From the NCBI GenBank assembly GCA_021205005.1, contig JAJPYK010000144.1:1-16370 (forward strand): a stretch of DNA of 16,370 bases. Direction: 5' to 3'. Below are positions 1 through 8,525 of the stretch, one piece after another. This stretch comes from Paraprevotella sp. (GTDB lineage: Bacteria; Bacteroidota; Bacteroidia; Bacteroidales; Bacteroidaceae). Positions within the stretch are counted from its first letter, which is position 1. Each line of letters begins with the position of its first letter. The position numbers and the translations under genes are program-made. The notes beneath the pieces are model-generated. The model saw only the letters and a list, made by a program, of their open reading frames with translations, was not told where the DNA came from and ran no database searches.

Positions 1-24
1 CTCTACCAACTGAGCCATGTCGGC
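1..24 (-). tRNA. tRNA, 5' part only (probably tRNA-Thr)
   Basis: On the minus strand, positions 24 to 1 read as the 5' end of a tRNA: a seven-base acceptor strand GCCGACA followed by TG and the D-arm start GCTCAGTTGGTAGAG. The gene leaves the window before the anticodon, so the isoacceptor cannot be read. The GCCGA acceptor start is common in bacterial tRNA-Thr, so Thr is the best guess. A promoter lies immediately upstream. Confidence 0.85.
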
Positions 25-39
25 TTTTGATTTCGGGTG

Positions 40-69
40 CAAAGGTAAGACTTATTTTCTAAATACAAA
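40..69 (-). promoter_or_regulatory. Bacteroidales-type promoter of the tRNA
   Basis: On the minus strand there is a -7 box TACCTTTG (47 to 40) and a -33 box TTTG (69 to 66), separated by 18 bases. Both match the known Bacteroides consensus (TTTG / TAnnTTTG). Transcription would begin a few bases before the mature tRNA 5' end at position 24. Confidence 0.6.
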
Positions 70-109
70 AATAAAATGCGTTTTTTTATCGGACGAATAG
101 AAAATAAGC

Positions 110-117
110 TATCTTTG
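110..117 (+). promoter_or_regulatory. -7 promoter element of the GH105-GH2 unit
   Basis: TATCTTTG matches the Bacteroides -7 consensus TAnnTTTG exactly. The expected -33 region is a T-rich run near 81-88 without a clear TTTG, so the promoter may need an activator. The start site would fall near 123-126, leaving only a short leader before the ATG at 141. Confidence 0.5.
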
Positions 118-140
118 CTCATATAAATATGTATACTAGC

Positions 141-1304
141 ATGAAGAAAGTATTATGGATAATCCTGGTTTTTACGGGCGTCATCGGACTTAAAGCAGAA
201 AAGTGGCCGGAGAAAAAAACGATAGTGGAACGGATGACGCTGGTTAACGACCGCTTCATGAGAAAATGGCCCGTAGCCGGAGACACCATCAGGAGTCCTA
301 AGATATATCCGTCTAATATATGGACGCGCAGCGTATATATGGAAGGATTGATGGCATTGAACGAAACGTCGCCCAACCGACAATATGTTCAATATGCCAC
401 GGATTGGGCCGTTTCCAACATGTGGGGATTTCGAGAAGGTTCGCACACCCGCAACGCCGACAACCAATGTTGTGCTCAGATCTATGCGGACCTGTACCGA
501 CTGCATGGCGATGCCCAAGTGTTAGGCAATACAGAACGCATGCTCAATAATATAGTAAACAGTACGAACCGCAAGGATTGGACGTGGGTGGATGCTTTGC
601 AAATGGCCATGCCTCTGTATGCCAAGATGGGAAACATCAAACACGATATCCGATACTTCCGTACCATGACAGAACTTTACCGCTACACAAGAAACAAAGC
701 CGGACAAGTAGGTTTATTCAACTCCATAGACGGATTGTGGTGGCGCGACTCAACCTTTATCCCTCCTTATAAGGAACCGAACGGAAAGAATTGCTATTGG
801 AGCCGCGGAAACGGCTGGGCGTTGGCCGCGTTGGCACGTACATTGGATGAAACGGTGCGTGCGGATACACTGTTTGAAAACGGAGAAAAACTGGAAATCG
901 AAAGGTTGAGGAAAATGCTTGCCGATGATTTTGTCGCCATGGCTTTAGCCATAAAAAAGTATCAACGACAAGACGGATTCTGGAATTGCAGCCTCACGGA
1001 CGAATTGCACTATGGCGGACGGGAAACCACCGGCACATCTCTTTTCGTCTACGGCATAGCATGGGGCATACGGCGTCACCTCCTTTCTCCTGAGGTTTTC
1101 GCTCCGGTCGTCATACGGGCATGGAATGCACAGGCTCGCGATGCGGTACATCCCGACGGATTCCTCGGCTATGTGCAAGGCACCGGTAAAGAACCGAAAG
1201 ACGGACAACCCGTAGGATACGACAGTCAACCGGATTTCGAGGATTTCGGCATCGGTTGTTTCCTTCTGGCAGGTTCAGAAATGGCCAAACTCAGCCGCAA
1301 ATAA
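141..1304 (+). CDS. Glycoside hydrolase family 105 (unsaturated rhamnogalacturonyl/glucuronyl hydrolase)
   Basis: This is a predicted exported enzyme that removes the 4,5-unsaturated uronic acid left by polysaccharide lyases, typically from rhamnogalacturonan (pectin) oligosaccharides. GH105 features seen are the (alpha/alpha)6-barrel motif WVDALQMAMP, whose Asp (residue 151 from the chosen start) matches the catalytic Asp of YteR-type enzymes; the motif WSRGNGWA; and DGFW followed by GGRETTGTSLF. Length (387 aa) fits the family. An in-frame ATG lies at 129, but the ATG at 141 opens a clean signal peptide (MKK plus a hydrophobic stretch, cleavage near GLKA/EKW), so 141 is preferred. It is followed after 26 bp by the GH2 gene, so the two are probably co-transcribed. 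Exact substrate cannot be told: GH105 and GH88 are related, and some members act on other uronides. Confidence 0.85.
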   Translation: MKKVLWIILVFTGVIGLKAEKWPEKKTIVERMTLVNDRFMRKWPVAGDTIRSPKIYPSNIWTRSVYMEGLMALNETSPNRQYVQYATDWAVSNMWGFREGSHTRNADNQCCAQIYADLYRLHGDAQVLGNTERMLNNIVNSTNRKDWTWVDALQMAMPLYAKMGNIKHDIRYFRTMTELYRYTRNKAGQVGLFNSIDGLWWRDSTFIPPYKEPNGKNCYWSRGNGWALAALARTLDETVRADTLFENGEKLEIERLRKMLADDFVAMALAIKKYQRQDGFWNCSLTDELHYGGRETTGTSLFVYGIAWGIRRHLLSPEVFAPVVIRAWNAQARDAVHPDGFLGYVQGTGKEPKDGQPVGYDSQPDFEDFGIGCFLLAGSEMAKLSRK

Positions 1305-1330
1305 AATACTCATATATTAACCTGATTTTC

Positions 1331-4269
1331 ATGAAAAAGCACTATCTTCAAACTCTTGTTACGGCCATGCTTGCATGGGGCTGTTGCGGTTTTCTTCCGG
1401 CTCAAGACCGGATAGACTTATCCGGTACCTGGGATTTCCAAACCGATCCCACGGAACAAGGGACATCCGGCAAATGGTACGAAAAGACCTTGCAGGACCG
1501 CATTTTACTCCCCGGCAGTATGCCTCAACGATTGAAAGGCGATCTTCCTTCAGTGAACACGCAGTGGACCGGTTCGATCTACGACAGCTCTTATTTCTAC
1601 AGCCCGTACATGGAGAAATACAGACGGACAGAGAAATTCAAGCTCCCTTTCTTCCTCACGCCCGACCGGCACTACGTTGGTACGGCATGGTACAAAAGAA
1701 CCATCGATATTCCGAACTCCTGGCAAGGCAGACGGGTCATTCTATTCCTCGAACGCCCGCACATCGAAACGGAACTATGGGTGAACGGAACGCATATAGG
1801 ATCCGACAATAGCTTGTGTGTACCTCACTGTTACGATTTGACAGACGTGATAAAAAAGGGAAAAAACACATTGGCCCTGCGCATCGGGAACTCCATCGAC
1901 AGCGTATGTGTAGGAGCCGACTCCCACAGCGTAACCGACCAGACACAAGGTAATTGGAACGGTATCGTGGGCCGCATGGAACTGCAAAGTACTCCTCTGC
2001 TTTACGTAGAAGACATACAAGTCTATCCTGACATTTACCGAAAAACAGCCACAGTCCGGCTCGTACTCAAACAACATCATCCCAAGGGAAATCCTTCGGC
2101 CGAAATCACCATCTCGGCCAAGAGTTTCAATACGGACTCCACGTATATTGTCCCTGCCGTAACCCGTCAAGTGACTTTGCAAAATGGGCAAACGGCAGTG
2201 GAAATGACCCTTCACATGGGGAATCAGGTACAACTGTGGGACGAATTTCATCCTGCCTTATACGAACTGACCACAGAAGTCCATTCAAAAGGCGGTACCG
2301 ATAAACAAGTGCGTACTTTCGGCATGCGCGAATTCAATATTATCGGAAAGATGTTCTACGTGAACGGACGCCTTACCCATCTGCGCGGCACTGTGGAAAA
2401 CTGCGACTTTCCCTTGACCGGATATGCTCCGATGGACGAAGCCTCATGGGAACGCGTATTCCGTATTTGCCGCCGCTACGGACTGAATCATATGCGTTTC
2501 CATTCATACTGTCCGCCGGAAGCCGCTTTCGAAGCTGCCGACCGCGTAGGTTTCTACTTGCAACCGGAAGGACCTAGCTGGCCCAACCACGGCGTGAAGT
2601 TAGGCAACGGTATGTACATCGACCGGTACCTGATGAGCGAAACCCAAAGAATGGATCAGGCATACGGCAATCATCCTTCGTTTTGCATGATGGCCTGCGG
2701 AAACGAACCGGCCGGAAACTGGGTTCCCTGGGTCAGCCGATTCGTGGACTATTGGAAGAAGACTGATAGCCGACATGTATACACCGGTGCTTCGGTCGGC
2801 GGCGGATGGGCTTGGCAACCCCGAAACATGTATCACGTAAAAGCCGGAGTGCGCGGGCTGGACGAATGGCGCCGCCATGCCCCGGAAAGCCAATACGACT
2901 TCCGCAATAAAATAGATACCGTAAGCGTTCCTTTCGTTTCCCACGAAACCGGACAGTGGTGCGCATTTCCCGATTTCGATGAGATAGACCGATATACAGG
3001 AGTGAACAAAGCCAAGAACCTTGAGATTTTCCGTGATCTACTGCACGATAATCACATGGGAGATCGGGCCCACAAGTTTATGATGGCCTCCGGAAAACTG
3101 CAAACCTTATGCTATAAACATGAAATCGAACGCATGCTTCGTACGCCGGAGTATGCCGGCTTCCAACTGTTGACCTTGAACGACTATTCCGGACAGGGAA
3201 CGGCCTTGGTGGGCGTAACCGATGTATTCTACAACGAAAAAGAATATTGTTCGCCCGAAGATTTTCGCGAATTCTGCTCTCCTACCGTCCTCTTGGCACG
3301 CATCCCCCGATTCACCTATTGGGACGATGAACCTTTCACGGCCTCTGTCGAAGTGGCCCATTACGGCCGGGCTCCTCTCCGCAACGCCGAAGTGACGTAT
3401 GTCATCAAAGACCGATACGACAAAATCTACGCCCGCGGCGTCTTGTGTCGCCGGGATCTCGGATTGGGCAACTGCATCCGTTTAGGCGACATTTCCGCCT
3501 TCACGCTCCAAGGGGCAGAGGCTCGACAACTGACGTTGGAAGTTCGTCTGAAAGGCACTTACGACCTTGACGGATCCCCCAGGAGATCCATAGCAAAAAT
3601 CATTGGAACTTTTGGGTATACCCCAAGGCCACGCGGCAAGAGTTGAACGCCATTAACACAAAAGACCTCTACATCACAGATTCCATGGCCGAAGAAGCCG
3701 AACGGACATTGAAACGCGGAGGACGGGTACTGGTGACTGCTGCCGGAAAGATCACTTACGGCAAAAACATCGTACAACAGTTTACGCCCGTATTTTGGAA
3801 TACAAGTTGGTTCAAGATGCGCCCGCCTCATACCACAGGCTTATATATCGAAAACGACCATCCGCTCTTCCGTAACTTCCCCACCGATTATTATAGCGAC
3901 ATGCAATGGTGGGACCTGGTAAATCTGAAACAAGTGATGTTATTCACGGATTTTCCCGCAGACTTCCAGCCCATCGTGCAAAGCATCGACACATGGTTCC
4001 TCAGCCGGAAAATCGGCATGTTGTTCGAAGCCAATGTCGCAGGCGGGCGACTGATGATGACCACCATGCCGCTGGACGCAGACGAGAATCATCCCGTAAG
4101 GGCGCAGATGCGCAAGGCTCTCATCGACTATATGCTCTCTGACGATTTCCGTCCGAAATATACCGTAGACCCGGCGCAAGTCCAGGAACTGTTCACCAAA
4201 GAAGCTCCTGCCGTGGACTTGTATACGCATGACTCTCCGGACGAACTGAAACCGAAAAACAAAAACTGA
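1331..4269 (+). pseudogene. Glycoside hydrolase family 2 enzyme, frameshifted
   Basis: This is a secreted GH2 enzyme of the beta-galactosidase/beta-glucuronidase superfamily. The start at 1331 gives a signal peptide (MKKHYLQ..., cleavage near LPAQ). Next come an N-terminal jelly-roll sugar-binding domain (GTAWYKR, LWVNGTHIG), an Ig-like domain and a TIM barrel. The proton donor is Glu459 in CGNEP and the likely nucleophile is Glu539 in SHETGQW. The first frame (1331-3646) ends with unrelated residues. From 3598 the family-typical NHWNFWVYP continues in the -1 frame to a TGA at 4267, giving a C-terminal domain (VVQQF-like, FWNTSWFKMRPPHTTG). The total of 2939 nt is one short of a multiple of three. 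The break lies within about 3574-3600, where there are runs of five C and five A; one extra A would restore the frame. Both catalytic residues are upstream of the break. The polysaccharide target is unknown; pairing with GH105 suggests pectin. Confidence 0.85.
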
Positions 4270-4306
4270 ATTCCGAAGAATAAAGATATAGACCGAAGAT
4301 GAACAT

Positions 4307-4351
4307 AAAAAATCGCTATGGCATCCCGACAGAGAAGCCATAGCGATTTTT
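4307..4351. terminator. Bidirectional intrinsic terminator between GH2 and the carboxylase operon
   Basis: A perfect stem of TCGCTATGGC (4313-4322) with GCCATAGCGA (4337-4346) is flanked by A6 on the left and T5 on the right, around a 14-nt loop. It can terminate the plus-strand GH2 unit (stop at 4269) and the minus-strand carboxylase operon (stop at 4381). Confidence 0.9.
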
Positions 4352-4380
4352 ATGTAATGTGAGACGACCTGACCGCCCCG

Positions 4381-5913
4381 TTACAAAGGCATGTTACCAT
4401 GCTTCTTGGGCGGATTGTTCTGGTTCTTGTTCCGCGCCATCTCCAAAGCATGGATCAATTTGGCCCGCGTATCGCGCGGCATGATCACTTCGTCCACCAG
4501 ACCGCGCTCGGCGGCACGATAAGGATTGGAAAACTCCTCTTCATAAGCCTCCACGGCTTTCTTCTTCTCCTCGTCCGAAGCCTTGCGATAGAGAATATTG
4601 ATGGCGCCCGAAGCTCCCATGACGGCAATTTCAGCCTGAGGCCATGCGAAGTTTACGTCGGCACCGATCATCTTGCTGGACATGACAATGTAAGCCCCGC
4701 CATAGGCCTTGCGGGTAATCAACGTAATCTTGGGCACCGTGGCCTCGGCATAAGCATATACGATCTTGGCCCCGTGACGGATAATGCCGTCGTGCTCCTG
4801 AGCCGTTCCGGGCCGAAATCCCGGCACATCCTCGAAAGTCACCAACGGGATGTTGAAACAATCGCAGAAACGAATGAAGCGGGCGGCCTTGTCGGACGCA
4901 TTGATATCGAGCACGCCGGCCAGGAACGCAGGCTGATTGGCGACGAAGCCTACCGTCTGACCGCCCAAACGGGCAAAGCCCACCACGATGTTCTTGGCAA
5001 AATGAGGCATCACCTCAAAGAAATACTGATCGTCCACCACCGGTTCTATCACGTCCTTGATGTCATACGGCTGATTAGGGTCCTCGGGCACTATGGTCTG
5101 CAAGCTTTCCACCCGCCGGTTGATGTCGTCGCTGCAAGGCACGATCGGCGCGTCTTCCATATTATTGGACGGCAGGAAACCGAGCAGCTCACGAATCTGC
5201 ATCAGCGTTTCCTCCTCCGTTGAATATATGAAATGGGCCACACCGCTCTTGCTGCTGTGCGTATAAGCCCCGCCCAACTCTTCCTTGTCCACCACTTCGT
5301 TCGTCACGGCCTTCACCACATCGGGACCGGTGATGAACATGTGACTTTTCTCATTCACCATGAAAATGAAATCTGTAAGCGCGGGAGAATAACATGCCCC
5401 TCCGGCACACGGACCGAGAATGACCGTCAGTTGGGGAATCACGCCCGAAGCCATCGTATTCTGATAATAGATAGAGGCATAACCGGCCAGACTGCTTACG
5501 CCTTCCTGAATGCGGGCGCCTCCGGACTCGTTCAGACCGATAATCGGTGCGCCGTTTTTCAAGGCCAGCGTCTGCACCTTGACGATCTTGGTCGCATTCG
5601 TCTCGCTCAACGAACCGCCATGCACGGTGAAGTCGTAGGCATATACAAAGACCTGGCGCCCGTCGATCTTGCCGTAACCGCATACCACGCCGTCACCCGG
5701 AATCTGCTTATTCTCCATCCCGAAACGATGGCAACGATGGTTCACGAACTTGTCCATCTCGCAGAACGTACCTTTGTCGAGCAGCATGTCGATGCGCTCG
5801 CGTGCCGTCATACGTCCCGAAGCGTGCTGTTTTTCCACCTTGTCCAAACCGCCGCCTTGCGAAGCCCGCCGGTCTAATTCCTCGAAACGGGCATATATTT
5901 CTTCTCTGTTCAT
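4381..5913 (-). CDS. Acyl-CoA carboxylase carboxyltransferase subunit (propionyl-CoA carboxylase beta / methylmalonyl-CoA decarboxylase alpha type)
   Basis: This 510-aa cytoplasmic carboxyltransferase moves CO2 between carboxybiotin and an acyl-CoA, most likely propionyl-CoA/methylmalonyl-CoA. Both crotonase-like halves are present. The N-terminal half has GGARIQEGVSSLAGYA and GGACYSPALTDF; the C-terminal half has NIPLVTFEDVPGFRPG, GGAYIVMSSK and AWPQAEIAVMG. Length fits the family and the frame is intact. The ATG (5913) overlaps the TGA of the upstream biotin carrier gene (ATGA), which implies translational coupling and a shared complex. It is the third gene of the accC / carrier / carboxyltransferase operon. 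The neighbouring biotin carboxylase gene argues for an ATP-dependent carboxylase. A sodium-pumping decarboxylase would instead be expected next to membrane subunits, and none are seen. Acetyl-CoA cannot be excluded as substrate. Confidence 0.9.
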   Translation of the reverse strand: MNREEIYARFEELDRRASQGGGLDKVEKQHASGRMTARERIDMLLDKGTFCEMDKFVNHRCHRFGMENKQIPGDGVVCGYGKIDGRQVFVYAYDFTVHGGSLSETNATKIVKVQTLALKNGAPIIGLNESGGARIQEGVSSLAGYASIYYQNTMASGVIPQLTVILGPCAGGACYSPALTDFIFMVNEKSHMFITGPDVVKAVTNEVVDKEELGGAYTHSSKSGVAHFIYSTEEETLMQIRELLGFLPSNNMEDAPIVPCSDDINRRVESLQTIVPEDPNQPYDIKDVIEPVVDDQYFFEVMPHFAKNIVVGFARLGGQTVGFVANQPAFLAGVLDINASDKAARFIRFCDCFNIPLVTFEDVPGFRPGTAQEHDGIIRHGAKIVYAYAEATVPKITLITRKAYGGAYIVMSSKMIGADVNFAWPQAEIAVMGASGAINILYRKASDEEKKKAVEAYEEEFSNPYRAAERGLVDEVIMPRDTRAKLIHALEMARNKNQNNPPKKHGNMPL

Positions 5914-6425
5914 TCTTCTGGTTTTAATTCTAATTCTATCAATGTCTGATTGTCTTGCACGGCATCGCCCTCGGCCACCAGGATGCGCTTCACCCGACAG
6001 TCGGAACTTACCTTATAATTACTTTGCATCTTCATGGCTTCCAGCACGACGGCTATGTCGCCGGCTTTCAGCTCGTCTCCTTCTTTCACCGGTATGCTCA
6101 CCACTTTTCCGGGCATGGGAGCCACAATCTTGTCGCCCTGCCGGTCGTCGGCGTTCTTCTTCATCCGGAGATATTTGGCCTGTGTATCCACCACATCCAC
6201 ATGATAAGAGCGGTGGAACATGTTCACGTCATAACTCTTTCCGGATTTTCCACGAATCAGCTCGGCATTATAAGAATTCCCGTCGTGCAGGATCGAACAA
6301 CTTCCGTTTTCGGCCATCACGAGATCGACCACACAAGGTTTCCCGTCGATGGTCAACTCCACACGATTGCCCTCTTTGTTGACCAGCGTCACGTCCGCCA
6401 CGCGGTCTCCGATATGTATTTCCAT
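5910..6425 (-). CDS. Biotin carboxyl carrier protein of acyl-CoA carboxylase
   Basis: This 171-aa protein carries biotin between the biotin carboxylase upstream and the carboxyltransferase downstream. The last ~75 residues form a biotinyl/lipoyl domain (IVAPMPGKVVSIPVKEGD) with the biotin-accepting Lys132 in EAMKMQ. The first ~95 residues are a beta-rich segment that probably docks to partner subunits, as in other Bacteroidales carriers of this size. The start codon is 21 bp after the accC stop, and its TGA overlaps the next gene's ATG. Frame and key residues are intact. Confidence 0.92.
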   Translation of the reverse strand: MEIHIGDRVADVTLVNKEGNRVELTIDGKPCVVDLVMAENGSCSILHDGNSYNAELIRGKSGKSYDVNMFHRSYHVDVVDTQAKYLRMKKNADDRQGDKIVAPMPGKVVSIPVKEGDELKAGDIAVVLEAMKMQSNYKVSSDCRVKRILVAEGDAVQDNQTLIELELKPEE

Positions 6426-6446
6426 AAAAAAACTCCTTCTTCTGAT

Positions 6447-7964
6447 TTAAATGCGTAAAACTCCTTTCTGCAAACCGAACTCGCGCCAGCGGCTGATCGG
6501 ACGGGAATCGGTAGTACGCACCGCCTTGTTCTCTTCCAAGTTGAACAGATAGTCCACGTAGGCCGCGATCATCGCCATGTTTTCGAGTTCTTCATTCTCA
6601 CCGTTGGAGCGTTGCAACGAACGCGAATACTTGGACAGGAACGAAGTGTCGTACTCCCCTTTTACAAAAGCCGGAGCGTACATGATGCGCCGCAGATAGC
6701 CGAGGTTGTTCTTCAATCCCGTAATCTTGAACTCATAAAGCACGCGGCGCATGCGTTCGATGGCGAACTGTCGGGTCGTGGGCCACACGATCAATTTACC
6801 TATCATAGGGTCGTAATACAAAGGAATTTCGTATCCTTCGTACACATAGCTGTCGAAGCGTACGCCGATGCCGTTCGGCTCCGTCAACTGACGGATCACG
6901 CCCGGAGAAGGCATGAAACCGTTTTCCGTATCTTCGGCACAAATGCGGCATTCTATGGCATGACCGCGCTGGTAGAGTTCGTCCTGACGCAGATGCAACA
7001 CCTCTCCCTGGGCCACGCGCAATTGCTCTTTCACAAGGTCTACGCCTACCACTTCCTCCGTAATGGGATGCTCCACCTGCAGACGGGTATTCATCTCGAG
7101 GAAATAAAAATGGCGGTATTTGTCCACCAGAAACTCGATGGTACCGGCACCGCGATAGTTCACGGCCCGGGCTGCAGCCACGGCTTTCTCGCCCATCTCC
7201 CGACGCAGTTCGGGCGTCAGGAAAGGCTACGGACTTTCCTCCACAATCTGTTGGTTGCGACGCTGCACGGAGCATTCGCGATCGAACAAATGGATCACGT
7301 TGCCATGAGCGTCTCCCAATATCTGAAACTCGATATGATGAGGCTCCTCCACGAACTTTTCCAGATAGACCGTGTCGTCTCCGAACGAGGACATCGACTC
7401 CGAACGGGCCGAATCATAAGCTTCCTTCACTTCGTCTTCGCTGTGGATAAGACGCATGCCTTTTCCGCCGCCGCCCATAGAGGCTTTCAGCATAACCGGA
7501 AATCCGATCTCCTTGCAAATGCGTAAAGCTTCATCGGCATCTTTCAACGGCTCTGCCGTACCCGGCACCACCGGAACGCCGGCGGCCATCATGCGTTTAC
7601 GGGCCGCAATCTTATCGCCCATGGCCTCCATCGTATCGGCCTCCGGACCGATGAATACGATGCCTTCCGCCTCGCAACGGCGCACGAAATCGGCATTCTC
7701 GGAAAGAAAACCGTAACCGGGATGAATGGCGTCGGCCCTGCATTTCAGGGCCACCTGAATGATTTTATCGATGTTCAAATAACTCTCGTGCGACTCCGAT
7801 GCGCCGATGCAATACGCTTCATCGGCATACATCACGTGTCTCGAAGCCCGGTCGGCTTCGGGAAATACGGCTACGGTACGCAGCCCCATCTCGCGGCACG
7901 AGCGCATAACCCGCACAGCGATCTCGCCACGATTGGCGATCAATACTTTTTTTATCATTTCCAA
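6447..7964 (-). pseudogene. accC: Biotin carboxylase (AccC-like) interrupted by an in-frame TAG
   Basis: This is the ATP-dependent biotin carboxylase subunit, first gene of the carboxylase operon. The start at 7964 (MEMIKKVLIANRGE; 7958 is also possible) leads into the biotin carboxylase N-domain. The ATP-grasp glycine loop (MGGGGKGMRL), CSVQRRNQQIVEESP, EMNTRLQVEHPITE and AIECRICAED follow. Codon 246 (7229 to 7227) is TAG. The same frame continues at once with PFLTPELRR, exactly the residues that follow in homologues, where Ser or Ala is usual. Overall length would be 505 aa, normal for Bacteroidales. Translation stopping at the TAG would give a 245-aa protein lacking the catalytic half, so it would be non-functional. 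A single change from TCG (Ser) would explain it. Alternatives are suppression or sequence error. A cobalamin riboswitch lies upstream. Confidence 0.88.
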
Positions 7965-8021
7965 AATACAATTTTCCTACATGTTCCCCTATCCCACGAG
8001 TAAGAACACCGTCTTCATATT

Positions 8022-8200
8022 GAAAGGAAGGTCTTCTGACTCAGCTCCTTTCTGAAACCTTCCCGACCGAATGTGAACAAGGCCAGTGGCTATGGTATTT
8101 TTCAGAAAGTTCACAAAGCATCACAGCAGCGGGACTGTCCGGGATTTACACCCGATTCCCTTTTAATCCGGGATACAAGAAGTTGTATACGGAACCTATT
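8022..8200 (-). ncRNA. Cobalamin riboswitch upstream of the biotin-dependent carboxylase operon
   Basis: The minus-strand leader contains the hallmarks of the cobalamin riboswitch class. These are the conserved core GGGAATCGGGTG / AAATCCCGGACAGTCCCGC / TGCTGTGATG (about 8161 to 8117), the GCCACTG segment (about 8091 to 8085), and the B12 box AGTCAGAAGACC (8041 to 8030). It lies between a good promoter (8238-8207) and the accC start (7964). The family senses adenosylcobalamin or related cobamides and usually lowers expression of the gene downstream. No clear terminator with a U-tract is visible between 8022 and 7964, so control is more likely at translation initiation. The edges given are approximate. 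Confidence 0.93.
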
Positions 8201-8206
8201 CTAGTG

Positions 8207-8238
8207 CAAAGATAGTCCTTTTTTCAGTTTCGGCCCAA
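8207..8238 (-). promoter_or_regulatory. Promoter of the riboswitch-carboxylase operon
   Basis: On the minus strand the -7 box is TATCTTTG (8214 to 8207), a full match to TAnnTTTG. A TTG (8238 to 8236) lies 21 bases upstream as a partial -33 box. Transcription would start just before the riboswitch. Confidence 0.65.
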
Positions 8239-8323
8239 CGCTTTCAAAAGAAATTTAATGACCGAAAGTAAATATAAGAGTAAGAATAATAAATTTCCCG
8301 TACAGAAAGGAAGAAGATATTTT

Positions 8324-8401
8324 TCCTGCGCCGAACGGAAAATCATTCTGCGGAGAAAAATATTTTTTTCTGCGCAGAAAAAAAACACATTCTGCGGAGA
8401 C
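8324..8401. repeat. Array of four TTCTGCGcAGAA-like motifs with exact 22-bp period
   Basis: Four 12-bp motifs start at 8324, 8346, 8368 and 8390: TCCTGCGCCGAA, TTCTGCGGAGAA, TTCTGCGCAGAA and TTCTGCGGAGAC. The invariant CTGCG recurs at 8326, 8348, 8370 and 8392, exactly every 22 bp. The third motif is a perfect palindrome that extends with its T and A flanks to 22 bp (8363-8384). Spacers are mostly A/T-rich. The array lies 86 bp or more upstream of the carboxylase promoter and beyond the aminotransferase terminator. It could be a set of helically phased operators or a degenerate intergenic repeat able to extrude hairpins. No gene is seen from 8239 to 8471. Confidence 0.7.
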
Positions 8402-8471
8402 GGATGCAACGGAAACCTAAGAAAAAGTTATATCGCTCATTTGTAATCAATTAACAAAAAATACACTAAAA

Positions 8472-8504
8472 AGGCTGTCCGTAATCAATAAAAACGGACA
8501 GCCT
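8472..8504 (-). terminator. Intrinsic terminator of the omega-amidase / iorAB / aminotransferase operon
   Basis: A perfect 11-bp stem (AGGCTGTCCGT at 8472-8482 with its complement at 8494-8504) surrounds an 11-nt loop. On the minus strand it is followed by TTTTAGTGTATTTTTTG. It lies about 20 bp after the aminotransferase stop codon. Confidence 0.88.
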
Positions 8505-8525
8505 GTAAGATACGGGATCATTTCG

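Noticed and set aside
1256..1330. Upstream start for GH2 at 1256
   Set aside because: It overlaps the end of GH105 and would place 25 hydrophilic residues before the signal peptide; the ATG at 1331 directly precedes MKK and the hydrophobic stretch.
3590..3600. Programmed -1 ribosomal frameshift in GH2
   Set aside because: The A5 run reads GCA AAA ATC in frame, which is not a canonical slippery heptamer, and no downstream pseudoknot is evident. A one-base deletion is simpler.
4399..5877. Plus-strand reading frames opposite the carboxyltransferase gene
   Set aside because: These are shadows of a strongly conserved minus-strand gene; no signal peptide, motif or plausible promoter.
6447..7964. 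accC as two separate adjacent genes
   Set aside because: The residues on both sides of the TAG are contiguous in biotin carboxylase homologues and the second part has no independent start region; it is one interrupted gene.
8324..8401. CRISPR array
   Set aside because: The repeat is only about 12 bp with 10-bp A/T-rich spacers and no cas genes nearby; period and size do not fit CRISPR.
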